Positions 18,813 to 28,964 of a stretch of 64,000 nucleotides of DNA are shown piece after piece (position 1 is the first letter of the stretch; every line of letters begins with the position of its first letter). The translations under genes were made by a program, and so were the position numbers. The stretch lies in the NCBI RefSeq assembly GCF_030296615.1, contig NZ_AP027732.1, positions 1,488,001-1,552,000 on the forward strand, read 5' to 3'. Origin of the DNA: Frondihabitans sucicola. GTDB taxonomy: Bacteria; Actinomycetota; Actinomycetes; Actinomycetales; Microbacteriaceae. Below the pieces are notes generated by a model that was not told the DNA's origin, ran no database searches, and was given only the letters and a program-made list of their open reading frames with translations.

Positions 18813-20192
18813 TCAGGCCGAGGCCGAGCGCTTCAGCGTGCGGTCGAAGAAGGTGATGAGCAGCAGCACGACGCTGACGCCCAGCATGATCCAGCCGATG
18901 CTGGTGACGCCGGCGTCGCTGGCGCTGTCGCGGAAGACGATGCCGATGATGGCCGACGAGGCGATCGAGCCGATGTAGCCGAACGACCGCAGGAGCCCGG
19001 ACGCGGTCGCGAGCTGCTCGGGCGGAGCCTGCGTGTAGAGCGCGGTCGTGTTGCCGCTGCCGCCCGCACCCTGGGAGATGCCGAGGACGACCGTGATGAT
19101 CAGGGTGATCACCAGCCAGGCGTCGGTGTGGAGGAACAGGACGCCGACGCCCGCCGCGATGCAGGCCACGGCCGCGATCAGCAGCGGGCTGCGGATGAGG
19201 TTGCGGCGCGCGATGGGAATGGTGACGATGCCGGAGACGACGGTCATCGGAAGGATGAGGAGGCCGGCCGTCCCCTCCGAGAGGCCCCGCGAGGCTTCGA
19301 GCCACTGGGTGATGCCGTAGAGCACGACGTACGCGCAGAACAACACGATGGCGAAGCGGAGGTAGGTGCGGGTCAGAGCGAGGTTGTCGGCGAGGAGCCG
19401 GATGTCGAGGAACGGGGTCTTCGCCCGGAGCTCCCAGAGCACCTCGGCGACCCAGAGCACGACGGTCGCCGCGAGGAAGGTCCCGTTGACGGTGGGCAGT
19501 GACGACAGGAAGAACAGCAGCGAGGTCATCGCCAGAGCGAAGCCGATGATGCCGGTCACGTCGAGCGAGGAGACCACCGCGCGAGGGCTGCGACGCTCGA
19601 TCGGCACGTCGCGCGGGATCCAGAGCAGGGCCGCGACGAGGGCGAGGACGGCCACCGGCACGTTGATGAAGAAGACGGCGCGCCAGCCGAGGAACTGCAC
19701 GAGCACGCCACCGATCGGCAGGCCGAGCGAAGCGGTGGCGATGCCCGCGATCTGCAGGCCGCCCAGCACACCTCCTGGCGGTCGGTCCAGCCCGGCGGCC
19801 TGCGCTCGCCGGCGAATCAGGAGCATCGCCGTCGGATAGGCGCACGAGGTGCCCAGCCCGATGAGCACTCGGCTGACGAGGAGAACCGTCAGGTTCGGTG
19901 CGAAGCCGCCGAGGAGCCCGCCGAGGAGGACGAGCAGGATTCCCGTGACGAACACGCGCCGTGGCCCGAACACCTCGGCGGCCTTGCCCGCCGTCGGCTG
20001 CGCGATCGCGGTCGCGACGTAGAGGGCCGAGACCAGGATCGCGGTCTGCCCGACACCGACGTGGATTCCTGCGGCGATGGGGATGAGCGCCGTCGCGATG
20101 AGGGAGCTGTTGATCGGGTTGAGGACGGAACCGATGAACAGCGGGGTCGTGAAACGCCACGAGAAGGGTTTCCCCGTGATCGACGTCGTCAC
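18813..20192 (-). CDS. MFS efflux transporter, DHA2-like
   Basis: 459 aa, predicted 12-14 helices. It has motif A (KAAEVFGPRRVFVTG) after helix 2 and a helix-5 motif C-like segment (GLQIAGIATASLGLPIGGVLVQFLGWRAVFFINVPV), which marks proton-coupled drug antiporters. The ATG overlaps the stop of the upstream MarR gene, so the two form an operon in which MarR is likely to repress the pump. The exported compound cannot be deduced. Confidence 0.82.
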   Translation of the reverse strand: MTTSITGKPFSWRFTTPLFIGSVLNPINSSLIATALIPIAAGIHVGVGQTAILVSALYVATAIAQPTAGKAAEVFGPRRVFVTGILLVLLGGLLGGFAPNLTVLLVSRVLIGLGTSCAYPTAMLLIRRRAQAAGLDRPPGGVLGGLQIAGIATASLGLPIGGVLVQFLGWRAVFFINVPVAVLALVAALLWIPRDVPIERRSPRAVVSSLDVTGIIGFALAMTSLLFFLSSLPTVNGTFLAATVVLWVAEVLWELRAKTPFLDIRLLADNLALTRTYLRFAIVLFCAYVVLYGITQWLEASRGLSEGTAGLLILPMTVVSGIVTIPIARRNLIRSPLLIAAVACIAAGVGVLFLHTDAWLVITLIITVVLGISQGAGGSGNTTALYTQAPPEQLATASGLLRSFGYIGSIASSAIIGIVFRDSASDAGVTSIGWIMLGVSVVLLLITFFDRTLKRSASA

Positions 20193-20623
20193 AGCAGTTC
20201 GGCCAGTCGTTCGATGACCGGTGCCGCGGTGCGGATGAGCTCCATCTCGTCGGAGCTGAAGTGCTCGTCGAGAGTGGAGGCGAGTCGATCCGTCAACCGG
20301 CCACGGCTCGCGCGGACGACCTCGACGCCCTCCGGCGTGATGGTCAGGATCGCCCGGCGCCCGTCCTGCGGGTCGGGAGACCGTGCCAGAAGCCCCTTCG
20401 ACTCGAGGGCCGAGACGGTCACTCCCATGGCCTGCGGGCTGATCTCCTCCCAGCGGGCAAGGCCGGCGGTGGTGTCCGGTCCGTTCCGGTCGAGTCGGGA
20501 CAGGGCCGTGCGCTCGGGAAGGCTCAGCTCGGCCGATTTGCTCTCGCGCGCGCGTCTCGTGAACAGGCTGATCGCGACGTGCACGGCGGCGGCCGTCGAT
20601 CGCGCTTCTTCGTCGTGACTCAT
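20189..20623 (-). CDS. MarR-family transcriptional regulator
   Basis: 144 aa from ATG 20623. The winged helix region runs from LSLPERTALSRL to the wing DPQDGRRAILTITPEG (the conserved D-x-R-A/R of MarR proteins). A TTG start at 20659 is possible, but ATG 20623 fits better: a -10 TAGGTT ends seven bases before it and a -35 TTGCCA lies 17 bp further up, giving a leaderless mRNA. It probably represses itself and the overlapping MFS gene through repeats at 20639-20674. Confidence 0.85.
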   Translation of the reverse strand: MSHDEEARSTAAAVHVAISLFTRRARESKSAELSLPERTALSRLDRNGPDTTAGLARWEEISPQAMGVTVSALESKGLLARSPDPQDGRRAILTITPEGVEVVRASRGRLTDRLASTLDEHFSSDEMELIRTAAPVIERLAELL

Positions 20624-20630
20624 GGAAGGA

Positions 20631-20659
20631 AACCTATGCTTGCAAATCTGAATTGGCAA
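20631..20659 (-). promoter_or_regulatory. Promoter of the MarR-MFS operon
   Basis: On the minus strand, TTGCCA (20654-20659) and TAGGTT (20631-20636) are separated by 17 bp. The start codon follows seven bases after the -10, so transcription would begin at or next to the ATG. Confidence 0.6.
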
Positions 20660-20674
20660 ATCTGGGTTGGCAAA
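20639..20674. repeat. 14-bp direct repeats overlapping the MarR promoter
   Basis: On the minus strand TTTGCCAACCCAGA, TTTGCCAATTCAGA and TTTGCAAG follow one another with a 14-bp period. They cover the -35 box and spacer. The stretch is notably AT-rich for this window and is the probable MarR operator. Confidence 0.6.
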
Positions 20675-20703
20675 AAAGAGGATTTCAAAGAATTTTGGCT
20701 GCT

Positions 20704-20745
20704 CATACGTATGCGCACTTTCAAGTGGCTACGGTCATACGCATT
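20704..20745. promoter_or_regulatory. Paired operator-like sites upstream of the LacI gene at 20770
   Basis: CATACGTATG at 20704-20713 is a perfect 10-bp palindrome with a central CG. CATACGCATT at 20736-20745 is an imperfect second copy 32 bp on (centre to centre). Even, CG-centred palindromes are usual for LacI proteins, so self-control of the LacI gene and its operon is likely. Confidence 0.5.
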
Positions 20746-20769
20746 ACCACTCGACGACGAGAGCGACGG

Positions 20770-21816
20770 ATGACGAACACGAGGGCACCCCGCGTGACAC
20801 AGCGGATGATCGCCGACATGGCCGGAGTGAGCCAGTCGACGGTCTCGCTCGTGCTGAACGGCAAAGCCGACGCCACCCGGCGGATCCCGGCCGAGACACG
20901 AGACCGCGTGCTCGAGGTGATCCGCGAGACGACCTACGTCGCGAACCCGGTCGCGCGAAGCCTCGCCGGGGTCAGCAACAACCTCATCGGCGTCTTCACC
21001 TACGAGCACGCCTTCCCGAACGACTCCACCGACTTCTACACGCCGCTGCTGACCGGGGTCGAGAGCGCGGCCGAGCACCTCGGCGCCGATCTCCTCATGT
21101 TCACCAGCACTCCGGTCCTCGACGGCCGCCGGCACCTCTTCCACGAGTCGAGCCGCCTGCGCCTCGCCGACGGCTGCCTCCTGCTCGGCCGCGAGATGGA
21201 CGCGGACGACCTCGCGCGCCTGGTCGACAGCGGCTACCCCTTCGTCGCGATCGGTCGTCGCGACGCCGCCGCGGGCCGCGTGCCCTACGTCGGTGTCGAC
21301 TACGTGTCGGCGGCTCAGGCTCTCGCGACCCTGGCCGTCGAAGCCGGCCACACCCGCTTCGCCTCCCTCCACCTCAGCCTCACGGCCGAGTCGACGACCG
21401 ATCGGCGAGAGGGGCTGCTTCGGGGCCTTGCCGGACACGGCGCGCTCACCGAGCTTCTCGCCCCCGAGGCGGGCCTCGACGGCGCCTGGCGCCGAGTCCG
21501 CGAATCGGGAGCGACCGTCCTCTTCGTCGAGGACCCGCTCGACGCGCAGAAGATCCACGACTTCGCGGTGCGGGACGGTGTGACCGTGCCGGACGACCTC
21601 TCGCTCGTCGTCCTCGGTGAGCACAGCAGACCCCGTGAGCGCGCCGTCGACTTCACCCGCCTCAGCGCGCCCCGGACCGCGCTCGGCTCGCGGGCGGTGG
21701 CTCTGCTGGACGAAGTCATGAACGGCAGCCGCGGCGCCGCGCCGCTTCCCCGCCAGCAACTGCTGGAGTCGTCGATCGTGGGCGGCTCCACCCTCTCCCG
21801 GCCCCGAGCCCTGTGA
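20770..21816 (+). CDS. LacI-family transcriptional regulator
   Basis: 348 aa. The DNA-binding domain is MIADMAGVSQSTVSLVLNGKA with hinge VANPVARSLAGVS, followed by a type-I periplasmic-binding effector domain (GVDYVSAAQALATLAVEAGHTR). The effector core is shortened around the second lobe compared with sugar-sensing LacI proteins (no clear DDxA stretch of the usual kind; DDLSLVVLGEH instead). It heads the operon of an FAD enzyme, a HyuA-like protein, an HExxH protein and a permease, and so probably senses the substrate of that operon. Confidence 0.85.
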   Translation: MTNTRAPRVTQRMIADMAGVSQSTVSLVLNGKADATRRIPAETRDRVLEVIRETTYVANPVARSLAGVSNNLIGVFTYEHAFPNDSTDFYTPLLTGVESAAEHLGADLLMFTSTPVLDGRRHLFHESSRLRLADGCLLLGREMDADDLARLVDSGYPFVAIGRRDAAAGRVPYVGVDYVSAAQALATLAVEAGHTRFASLHLSLTAESTTDRREGLLRGLAGHGALTELLAPEAGLDGAWRRVRESGATVLFVEDPLDAQKIHDFAVRDGVTVPDDLSLVVLGEHSRPRERAVDFTRLSAPRTALGSRAVALLDEVMNGSRGAAPLPRQQLLESSIVGGSTLSRPRAL

Positions 21817-21848
21817 CCTTTTCCACCCGCTTCTCGAGGAGTACCCGC

Positions 21849-23470
21849 ATGCCCAGCACCACCACGTCCCTCACCACCGACGTCGTCATCGTCGGCGGCG
21901 GTCTCGGGGAGTCGCCGCGGCGCTCGCCGTCTGCCGCGCCGGCCGCCACGCCGTCCTGACCGAGGAGACCGACTGGCTCGGCGGCCAGCTGACCTCGCAG
22001 GCGGTGCCGCCCGACGAGCACCCGTGGGTCGAACGCTTCGGCGTCACCGCCAGCTACCGCGCTCTCCGCGACGGGATCCGTGCCTACTACCGCCGCACCT
22101 ACCCGCTGCGCCCCGAGGCGGCGCGACTGCCCGACCTCAACCCGGGCGCGGGACGCGTCAGCAAGCTCTGCCACGAGCCGCGCGTCGCCGTCGCCGTCAT
22201 CGACGAACTGCTCCAGCCGTACCGCGCCGCAGGGCTCCTGACCGTCCTCTACGATCGGCGGCCGGTCGCCGTCTCGATGGACGGCGATCGGTGCACCGGG
22301 GTCACCGTGGCGGGGCACGACGGACGCGAGACGATCCTGACCGGCCAGTACGTCCTCGACGCGACCGAGACGGGGATCCTGCTCGAACTCGGCGGTGTCG
22401 AGAGCGTGATCGGCGCGGAGGCGCGATCCGAGTTCGACGAGCCGCACGCTCCCGCCGAGGCGCAGCCGCTGAACCAGCAGGGCATCACCTTCTGCTTCGC
22501 CGTCTCGCACCACGAGGGCGAGGACCACACGATCGAGAAACCGGAGCTCTACGACTTCTGGCGTTCGTACACGCCGCCGTTCTGGCCGGCTCCGCTGATC
22601 GGCTTCCTGGCGCCGGATCCGCGGACCCTCGAGGCGGGCACGCGCAGCTTCGAGCCGAACCCCGAGGTCGACCCTCTCGCCGTCAGCGCCGACCAGAGTG
22701 CCGACGCCGGTGACAAAGAGCTGTGGGGGTTCCGCCGGATCCTGGCCCGCAGGCTCTTCGCCGACGGCGCGTTCGACTCCGACATCTGCCTGATCAACTG
22801 GCCGCTGAACGACTACTGGCTCCAGCCGCTGATCGGCGCCGGGCAGGCGACGGCGGAGCGGGCGCTCCACGAGGCCAAGCAGCTCTCGCTCTCGGTCCTC
22901 TACTGGCTGCAGACCGAAGCGCCGCGCGCAGACGGCGGCGCAGGTTTCCCGGGCCTGCGACTCCGAGCCGACGTCACCGGCTCGGCCGACGGCCTGGCCA
23001 AGGCTCCGTACATCCGGGAGGCGCGCAGGATCAAGGCCGTCACGACGATCACGGAGCGGGACGTCTCGGCCGACCTGCTGGGCGTCGGCGGTCGCACTCG
23101 CTACGCCGACTCGGTCGGTGTCGGAAGCTACCGGCTCGACCTCCACCCGTCCACCGGAGGCGACAACTACGTCGACGTCCCGAGCGTTCCGTTCGAGATC
23201 CCGCTCGGGGCGCTGATCCCGCGGCGGGTGACGAACCTCCTGCCGGCCGGGAAGAACCTCGGGACGACGCACATCAGCAACGGCTGCTACCGGCTCCACC
23301 CCGTGGAGTGGAACGTCGGCGAGGTCGCGGGGGAGATCGCCGCGCACTGCCTCGACACCGAGCTGGAGCCGCGCGACGTCCAGGCCGATCCGGCCGAGTT
23401 CGCCCGTTTCGCCGCCGTCCTCGACCGGAACGGCATCGAACGCCGCTGGCCCGAGGTCCGCGGCTACTGA
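21849..23470 (+). CDS. FAD-dependent oxidoreductase, PF12831-like (frame broken in G4 at 21906-21909)
   Basis: About 540 aa. After DVVIVGGGLG the frame breaks; one extra G in GGGG restores GGGLGGVAAALAVCRAG, the dinucleotide-binding motif, followed by the FAD-type TEETDWLGGQLTSQAVP. The middle part has VLDATETGILLELGGV (second FAD contact), and the C-terminus has LLPAGKNLGTTHISNGCYRLHP, the conserved FAD/flavin-closing block of the FAD_oxidored family. GAGGAG stands upstream. It lies between the LacI regulator and a HyuA-like gene. The substrate is unknown; members of this family oxidise or reduce organic acids or sugars. Confidence 0.82.
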
Positions 23471-23477
23471 CACACCC

Positions 23478-23500
23478 GTCGCGCGCGACCCGCGCGCGAC
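23478..23500. terminator. GC-rich hairpin between the FAD enzyme and HyuA-like genes
   Basis: GTCGCGCG and CGCGCGAC pair around a 7-base loop. There is no T-tract, so it may weaken or stabilise the transcript within the operon rather than end it. Confidence 0.35.
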
Positions 23501-23525
23501 CCGCTTCGAGAGAGGTCACAACGCA

Positions 23526-25665
23526 GTGAAACCCAACGCTCTGAGGATCGGCATCGACGTCGGCGGCACCTTCACCGATGCCGTCGCCATCGACGCCGGC
23601 ACCCTTCGGTTGATCGGTCAGACCAAGGTGCCGACCAGCCACGACCACCCGGACGGCGTCGCCCACGGGATCGTCATCGCCCTGCACGATCTCCTGGCAT
23701 CCGTCGGCAGGAGCGCGGAAGACGTCGTCTTCCTCGCGCACGGCACGACGCAGGCGACCAACGCCCTGCTCGAGGGCGACGTCGCCCCGGTCGGGCTGAT
23801 CGGAATCGGCACCGGGCTGTCCGGCAGCTTCGTCAAGCGGCTCCGCTCGCTCGGCAAGATCGAGATCACGGAGGGCAAGAAACTCCCGATCGTGTTCGAG
23901 CACCTCCGGGAAGCCGACGACGGCCCTGCGATCGAAGGCATCCTCGATCGCTTCGCCGCCTCCGGAATCGCCTCCGTGGTGGTCACCGAGCCCTTCTCGG
24001 TCGACGACGCCCTCGGCGAGGACGCGGTCGCGGCCGCGGCGAGACGCCGCGGGTTCCTCGTGACGTCGACGCACGACATCACCTCGCTCTACGGCCTCAG
24101 CAAGCGGACCAGGACGGCCGTTCTCAACGCCGTGATCCTGCCGAAGATGTTCGCGACGGCGGACCTCGTGCAGTCCAGCATCGATGCGGCCGGGATCACC
24201 GCCCCGCTCATGGTGATGCGCTGCGACGGCGGCGTGATGTCCCTCGACGAGATGCGCCGTCGCCCGCTCCTGACCGTGCTGTCCGGCCCTGCCGCCGGAG
24301 TGGCCGGTGCGCTCATGCAAGAGAAGGTGAGCGACGGGATCTTCCTCGAGACCGGCGGGACCTCGACCGACATCTCGGTCATTCGGCGCGGCAAGGTCGC
24401 CGTCAAATACACCGATTTCGGCGGCAGCTCGACGTTCCTGTCCGCGCTCGACGTTCGGACCGTCGGCGTCGGAGGGGATCGATGGTCCGGGTTCGACTCG
24501 ACGGCTCGCGAGCGGTGACACACGTCGGGCCGCGCAGCGCCCACATCGCCGGGCTGCCCTACGCGTGCTACGCCGAGCCGGGCCAGCTCGGCGGCGCACG
24601 CCTGGTCCAGGTGGCTCCGCTCGAGGGGGATCCTGCCGACTACGTCGCCATCGAGGCCGCAGGCGGACGGTTCGCCGTCACCATGACCTGCGCCGCGAAC
24701 GCGCTCGGGCTCGTGCCCGAGACCGACTACGCGCGTGCTGATCCGGCCACGTCCCGCCTCGCCCTCCAGCCCCTCGCCGACGCGATCGGGGTCGACGTCG
24801 AGACCGCCGCGAGGCAGGTGCTCGCAGCCGGCGCGGGCCCCGTGCTCGCCGTGGTCGAGAAGATGATCGACGACTACCGCCTGCCCGACGAATCGGCCGT
24901 GCTGATCGGGGGAGGCGGGGGTGCGGCCTCCGTCACACCGTTCGTGGGGGCCAGTCGAAGCACGACTGGCGGATCGCGGAGCACAGCGAGGTCATCAGCC
25001 CGATCGGCGTCGCCCTCGCCCTGATCCGCGAGCAGGTCGAGAGGGTCATCCCCGGCGCGACCGACGAGCAGATCCTGGCCGTGCGGCGCGAGGCCGAACA
25101 GGCCGTCATCGCGCAGGGGGCGTCGGCCGCCGACGTCTCGGTCGACGTCACCGTGGACCCGCAGTCGAACACGGTCCGGGCGATCGCGACGGGGGCCACG
25201 GAACTGCGCACGCAGGATCGCACGCACCGCGTCACGGACGAGGAACTCCTGGGGGTGGCGGCCACGAGTCTCTCGGTCGACCGCTCGCTCGTCGAGGTGC
25301 TCGCCTCGACCGACAGCCACGTGGTCTTCGGGACGACCGAGCGACGGCGCCTCCTGCGGCCGGCGCGACAGGCGGTCCGGGTCGTCGACCGGGACGGGGT
25401 GGTCCGCTTCGTGTCGCAGGACGCCCGCGTCGAGCAGGCGACCGTCGGCACCGGCGGCGATTTCCTGCCGCGCCTCATCGGTGAGACCACGTCGTACGGC
25501 GACGGAGGCTCGCGCGCGCCCGCGCTGCAGTTGATCGTCGGACCGCGCATCGCCGATCTGTCCGGCGTGCTCGACGAGTCGCAGCTGATCTCGCTCGCCC
25601 GCACCGAGGTCGAGGGCCGGGACCGGGACGAATCCCTCGTCGCCGTCCTGGAGACCCGAGCATGA
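23526..25665 (+). CDS. Hydantoinase A/oxoprolinase-family ATP-dependent enzyme (frame broken at 24474-24477 and 24946-24950)
   Basis: About 713 aa. It starts IGIDVGGTFTDAVAID (Hydant_A_N), then LAHGTTQATNALLEG. The hydantoinase A core has SGPAAGVAGALM, LETGGTSTDISVIRRGK and SALDVRTVGVGGGS. The GGG motif is broken because GGGG should be GGGGG; a second break at GGGGG is repaired the same way to give VGGQSKHDW. The middle has PDESAVLIGGGGGA. GTG 23526 follows GAGAGG. The family hydrolyses cyclic imides such as N-methylhydantoin or 5-oxoproline with ATP, or carboxylates ketones. No HyuB partner follows; an unrelated HExxH protein does. The exact reaction is unknown. Confidence 0.84.
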
Positions 25666-26302
25666 GCACGCTGGAGCGCGTCGAGCGCGACCGGCTCCGC
25701 GAGCTCGCTCGCATTGCCGACGTCGCCCTCGGCGTGCGCCTCCTGCGGGGCGTCCCGACGAACGAGTCCCGCACCGACGAGCAGCTGACCGAGTGGAGTC
25801 GGCGAGCGCAGGCGTTCGGGGCGGACCTCGCTCGCTCCCGACCGCTCGCCGACGACCACGTCGCGGTCGTCGAGCGGGAGGGCGGCCTCGAGGACGGCAA
25901 CGCCGTGATCGCCCGCTACAGCTCGAAGAGCCACGTCGTCGAGCTCTTCACCGACAGCGTGGACTTCTGCGAGCGGCTGGTCGACGACCTCGACTGGCGC
26001 GATCTGTTCGCGGCCGGGTCGATCCGCGCCGCCGCGATCGCCCACGAGCGCGCACACGAGATCATCGGGCGGGATCGCGCCCTCGCCCTCAGGGAGGCGA
26101 TCGGCCACGAGGTCTTCCGGCTGGGACGCCTCCGGCGCCTCGCCTACGTCGCGGGCGCCGACGAACTCGCCGCGCACGCCTTCGCCCAGGCCTCCTCGGC
26201 CTCGCCCGCTCGCCCCTTCTCATCACCGCGGCGGCCATGGCCGCCCTCGACGGCCCCGCCCTCGGCAACGACGCCGAGCCCTTCATTCCTAAGGAGAACT
26301 GA
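25662..26302 (+). CDS. Uncharacterised protein with an HExxH motif (frame broken near 26192)
   Basis: I do not recognise the family. The product of about 213 aa is rich in Arg and Ala and mostly helical. AIAHERAHEIIGRD near residue 128 fits the zinc-protease motif HExxH, followed 20-25 residues later by GHEVFRLGRLR, which could offer a further ligand. There is no signal peptide, so it would be cytoplasmic. The frame breaks near 26192-26196; one extra C joins AFAQAS to LGLARSPLLITAAAMAAL and gives an end at 26302. It overlaps the HyuA-like stop by 4 bp and is followed at once by a permease gene, so it belongs to that operon. The motif may be fortuitous. Confidence 0.6.
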
Positions 26303-26304
26303 CC

Positions 26305-27591
26305 ATGGGTATCGCCATCATCGTCATCATGGCGGTGGGGGTCGTCCTGATCCTCACCGGCAAGATCCCGACCGCCTTCGCCCTCGTGCTGATCGCGGTC
26401 GCCATCGCCCTCGTATCCGGCGCGCCCTTGATGGGCGCGACCAACAGCGTGCTCAGCACGGTGCTGCAGGACGGCGCGATCAAACTCGCCTCGACCATGA
26501 TCGCGATCCTGCTGGGATCGTGGCTCGGCTCCCTGATGCGCGAGACCGCCATCGCGAACACCCTCGTGCGCAAGACGGTGGAGTTCGCCGGCGATCGACC
26601 GGTCGTCGTCGCCCTGGGCGTCCTGGTCATCTCGGCGCTCTGCGGCGCCGTCACCGGCTCCGCCCCGGCGGCCCTGCTCGCCGGTGTGATCGGCATCCCG
26701 GCCATGATCGCCGTGGGCGTTCCGAAGGTCACCGCAGCGGGCACCATCCTGATGGGGATCGGCGCGGGCGTCCCGTTCGAGCTGCCGGTCTGGCAGTTCT
26801 TCTCCACCACGCTCAACCTGTCCATCCCGCAGGTGCGGTCGTTCATGATCCTGCTGTTCCCCTTCGCGGCCGTCGCCGCGGTCGCCTACGTCCTCATCGA
26901 GTCGCGTCGGCGGGGAACCGTGCACCAGTGGTCGATGGCGGCGATGTCGGAGAAGCGGAAGCAGTCGAGGCGTCAGCGCCTCGGGGACGCGCCCTGGTTC
27001 GCCCTGCTCACGCCGCTGGTGCCGATCGTCCTCGCGCTCGTCGTCCAGGTGCCGATCATCCCGTCGCTTCTCGCCGGCGTGCTGTTCGCGCTCGTCACGA
27101 CGACGAGGCCGCGGCTCTGGGCGACGCGACTGCTGCGGTCGCTCTACGACGGCTTCCAGGTAGCCGCTCCGCCGATCGTGCTCTTCATCGCCATCGGGAT
27201 GCTGCTCTCGGCGGTGGCACTGCCCGGTGCGGTCGGAGCCCTCAAGCCGATCGTCGAAGCGGTCGCACCGACCAACATCTGGCTCTACGTGATCGTCTTC
27301 TCGATCCTGGTTCCTCTCTGTCTCTACCGCGGGCCGCTCAACATCTTCGGCCTCGGAGCCGGGATCGCGGGCGCCATGACCGCGATCGGGTTCTACTCTC
27401 CGATGGCCGTCCTCGGGCTCATGACCTCGTACAACCAGGTCTTCGGAGTCGGCGACCCGACCAGTACGCAGACCGTCTGGGCCGCGCAGTACTCCGGAGT
27501 CAAGCCGCAGCAGGTCATGGTCAGGGTGCTGCCCTACGTCTGGCTCGTCGCGATCGGAGGCATCATCCTCAGCGCGGTCAAGTACCTCTGA
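26305..27591 (+). CDS. Permease of the GntP/citrate-transporter (IT-superfamily) type
   Basis: 428 aa with about 11 hydrophobic helices and a central basic loop (RRRGTVHQWSMAAMSEKRKQ) between the two halves, as in ion-transporter-superfamily carriers. The segment LLAGVIGIPAMIAVGVPKVTAAGTILMGIGAG shows the re-entrant-loop style of such carriers. AAGGAG stands eight bases before the ATG, right after the HExxH gene. It probably imports the substrate of the FAD/HyuA operon, an organic acid or cyclic amide. The precise family is uncertain. Confidence 0.72.
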   Translation: MGIAIIVIMAVGVVLILTGKIPTAFALVLIAVAIALVSGAPLMGATNSVLSTVLQDGAIKLASTMIAILLGSWLGSLMRETAIANTLVRKTVEFAGDRPVVVALGVLVISALCGAVTGSAPAALLAGVIGIPAMIAVGVPKVTAAGTILMGIGAGVPFELPVWQFFSTTLNLSIPQVRSFMILLFPFAAVAAVAYVLIESRRRGTVHQWSMAAMSEKRKQSRRQRLGDAPWFALLTPLVPIVLALVVQVPIIPSLLAGVLFALVTTTRPRLWATRLLRSLYDGFQVAAPPIVLFIAIGMLLSAVALPGAVGALKPIVEAVAPTNIWLYVIVFSILVPLCLYRGPLNIFGLGAGIAGAMTAIGFYSPMAVLGLMTSYNQVFGVGDPTSTQTVWAAQYSGVKPQQVMVRVLPYVWLVAIGGIILSAVKYL

Positions 27592-27613
27592 CGTGCTCTG
27601 CGCGACCGCGGGA

Positions 27614-28935
27614 TCACGAATCGGGGTTCGCGGCCACGTAGTCGTGGAAGGCCTGGTACGGCGGCTGGACGGGTGTGCCCGCGTCGTCGACCAGGCCCCA
27701 CTCGGTCCCTCCGTCGAGCTCGTAGATCATCGAGGCCTGGAAGGCCTCCGTGGTTCGGTGGGCGCGGAACTCGGCGAGCTGGCTCGGGATGTACGAGGCG
27801 CGGTGGCTCAGCGGCTGGTTCGGGTCGGAGTTCCACTCGGTCATCATGAACGGGGTGCCGTAGCGCGCCTTGCAGTAGATCGGGAGGTTGAACGAGGGCC
27901 CGGCGCCGTCGGTTCCGATCGCGAAGATGTCGCCGTCGCCTTCGTAGTTGTGCCAGGTCGTGATGTCCCAGCGCACGAGCGGGTACCCGCCTGACCCGTC
28001 CGGCTGGAAGCCGTCCCAGAGCGCGTCCGAGGCGCCGATGTCGGACTTGCAGAAGTTGACGCCGACCTTCGCGGTCGCCTGGACCGACTTCACGCCGTCG
28101 ATCATGCCGCGGAGGAGACCGCGCATCAGCGGCCAGTTCTGGTTGTCGAAGTCGGCCGCCTTGGTGCCGGCGTCGGCCGTCTCGCCCGGCAGGATGATCG
28201 CGGGATTGCGGGTGAGCTCGTTGCCGCACTCGATCATCGTCACACCGTACGGGGTCAGCGCCGCAGCGACTCCCGCACCCGTGGTGTATCCGCTGGCGTA
28301 CGCGGCGTCCTCGGTTGCGAAGAGGGTGCCGTCGGCGTCCTGCAGCCCCTTGTCGATGACCGGGAACAGGGTGATCCCGGTTCCCTGCATCGCCTCGGCA
28401 AGGGCCACGACCTTCGTGAGGCTCGTGGGGTCCTCGGTGCAGTTGACCCGGTAGCTCGAGAGGCCGAGACCGGTGAGCAGCGAGACGACGAGAGCCGGCG
28501 ACTGCGGTGTGTCGTGGTGGCCGTTCGCCCCGTAGAGGAGGCCGGCAGGAGCCGAGAGCGGGATCCGCGGGTCGGTCACCTTCAGCCACTGCGAGTTGGC
28601 GCAGACGTAGAACTGGCCGCCCGTCCCCGAGTGATAGATCATGCCGCCGTACCAGAGCAGGAGGGTGACCGCGAAGGTGTCGCCGACGGTGGCCCCGTCG
28701 CGGTAGACCACGCCGTTCGAGACGGTCCAGACGGAGCCCGCGTTGTCGGTCAGGGAGGTCGCCGACGGAATGGTGGCTCCGTCCGGCGACGCGTTCGGTG
28801 AATCCGTCTGCGGTCTCGCGATGACGCGGGCCGCGCGTGCCGGGGTGCGGCGGTGGTGGCCAGCGCGACTCCGGCAGAGGCCGTGGCCAGGGCGCCGAGA
28901 AACACCCGGCGCGGAAGGTGGGATGAGTTGTCCAC
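27614..28935 (-). CDS. Secreted glycoside hydrolase, TIM-barrel clan A type (frame broken near 28840)
   Basis: About 440 aa. The GTG at 28935 follows GAAGGAG at a good distance and opens a twin-arginine signal (LPRRVFLGALATASAGVALA). A beta-rich N-terminal domain (VWTVSNGVVYRDGATVG) of about 75 residues precedes a barrel with the acid/base Glu in ECGNELTRNP and the nucleophile Glu in MMTEWNSDPN, the arrangement of GH5/GH39-like enzymes. Signal peptide and domain lie in different frames; one extra base near 28840 joins them. It is divergent from a sugar ABC operon, and both carry a CAAGCGCTTG operator. It probably releases the sugar that the transporter takes up. Confidence 0.75.
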
Positions 28936-28964
28936 TGTCGTGACTCCTTCGTCAGCTACTTGGG

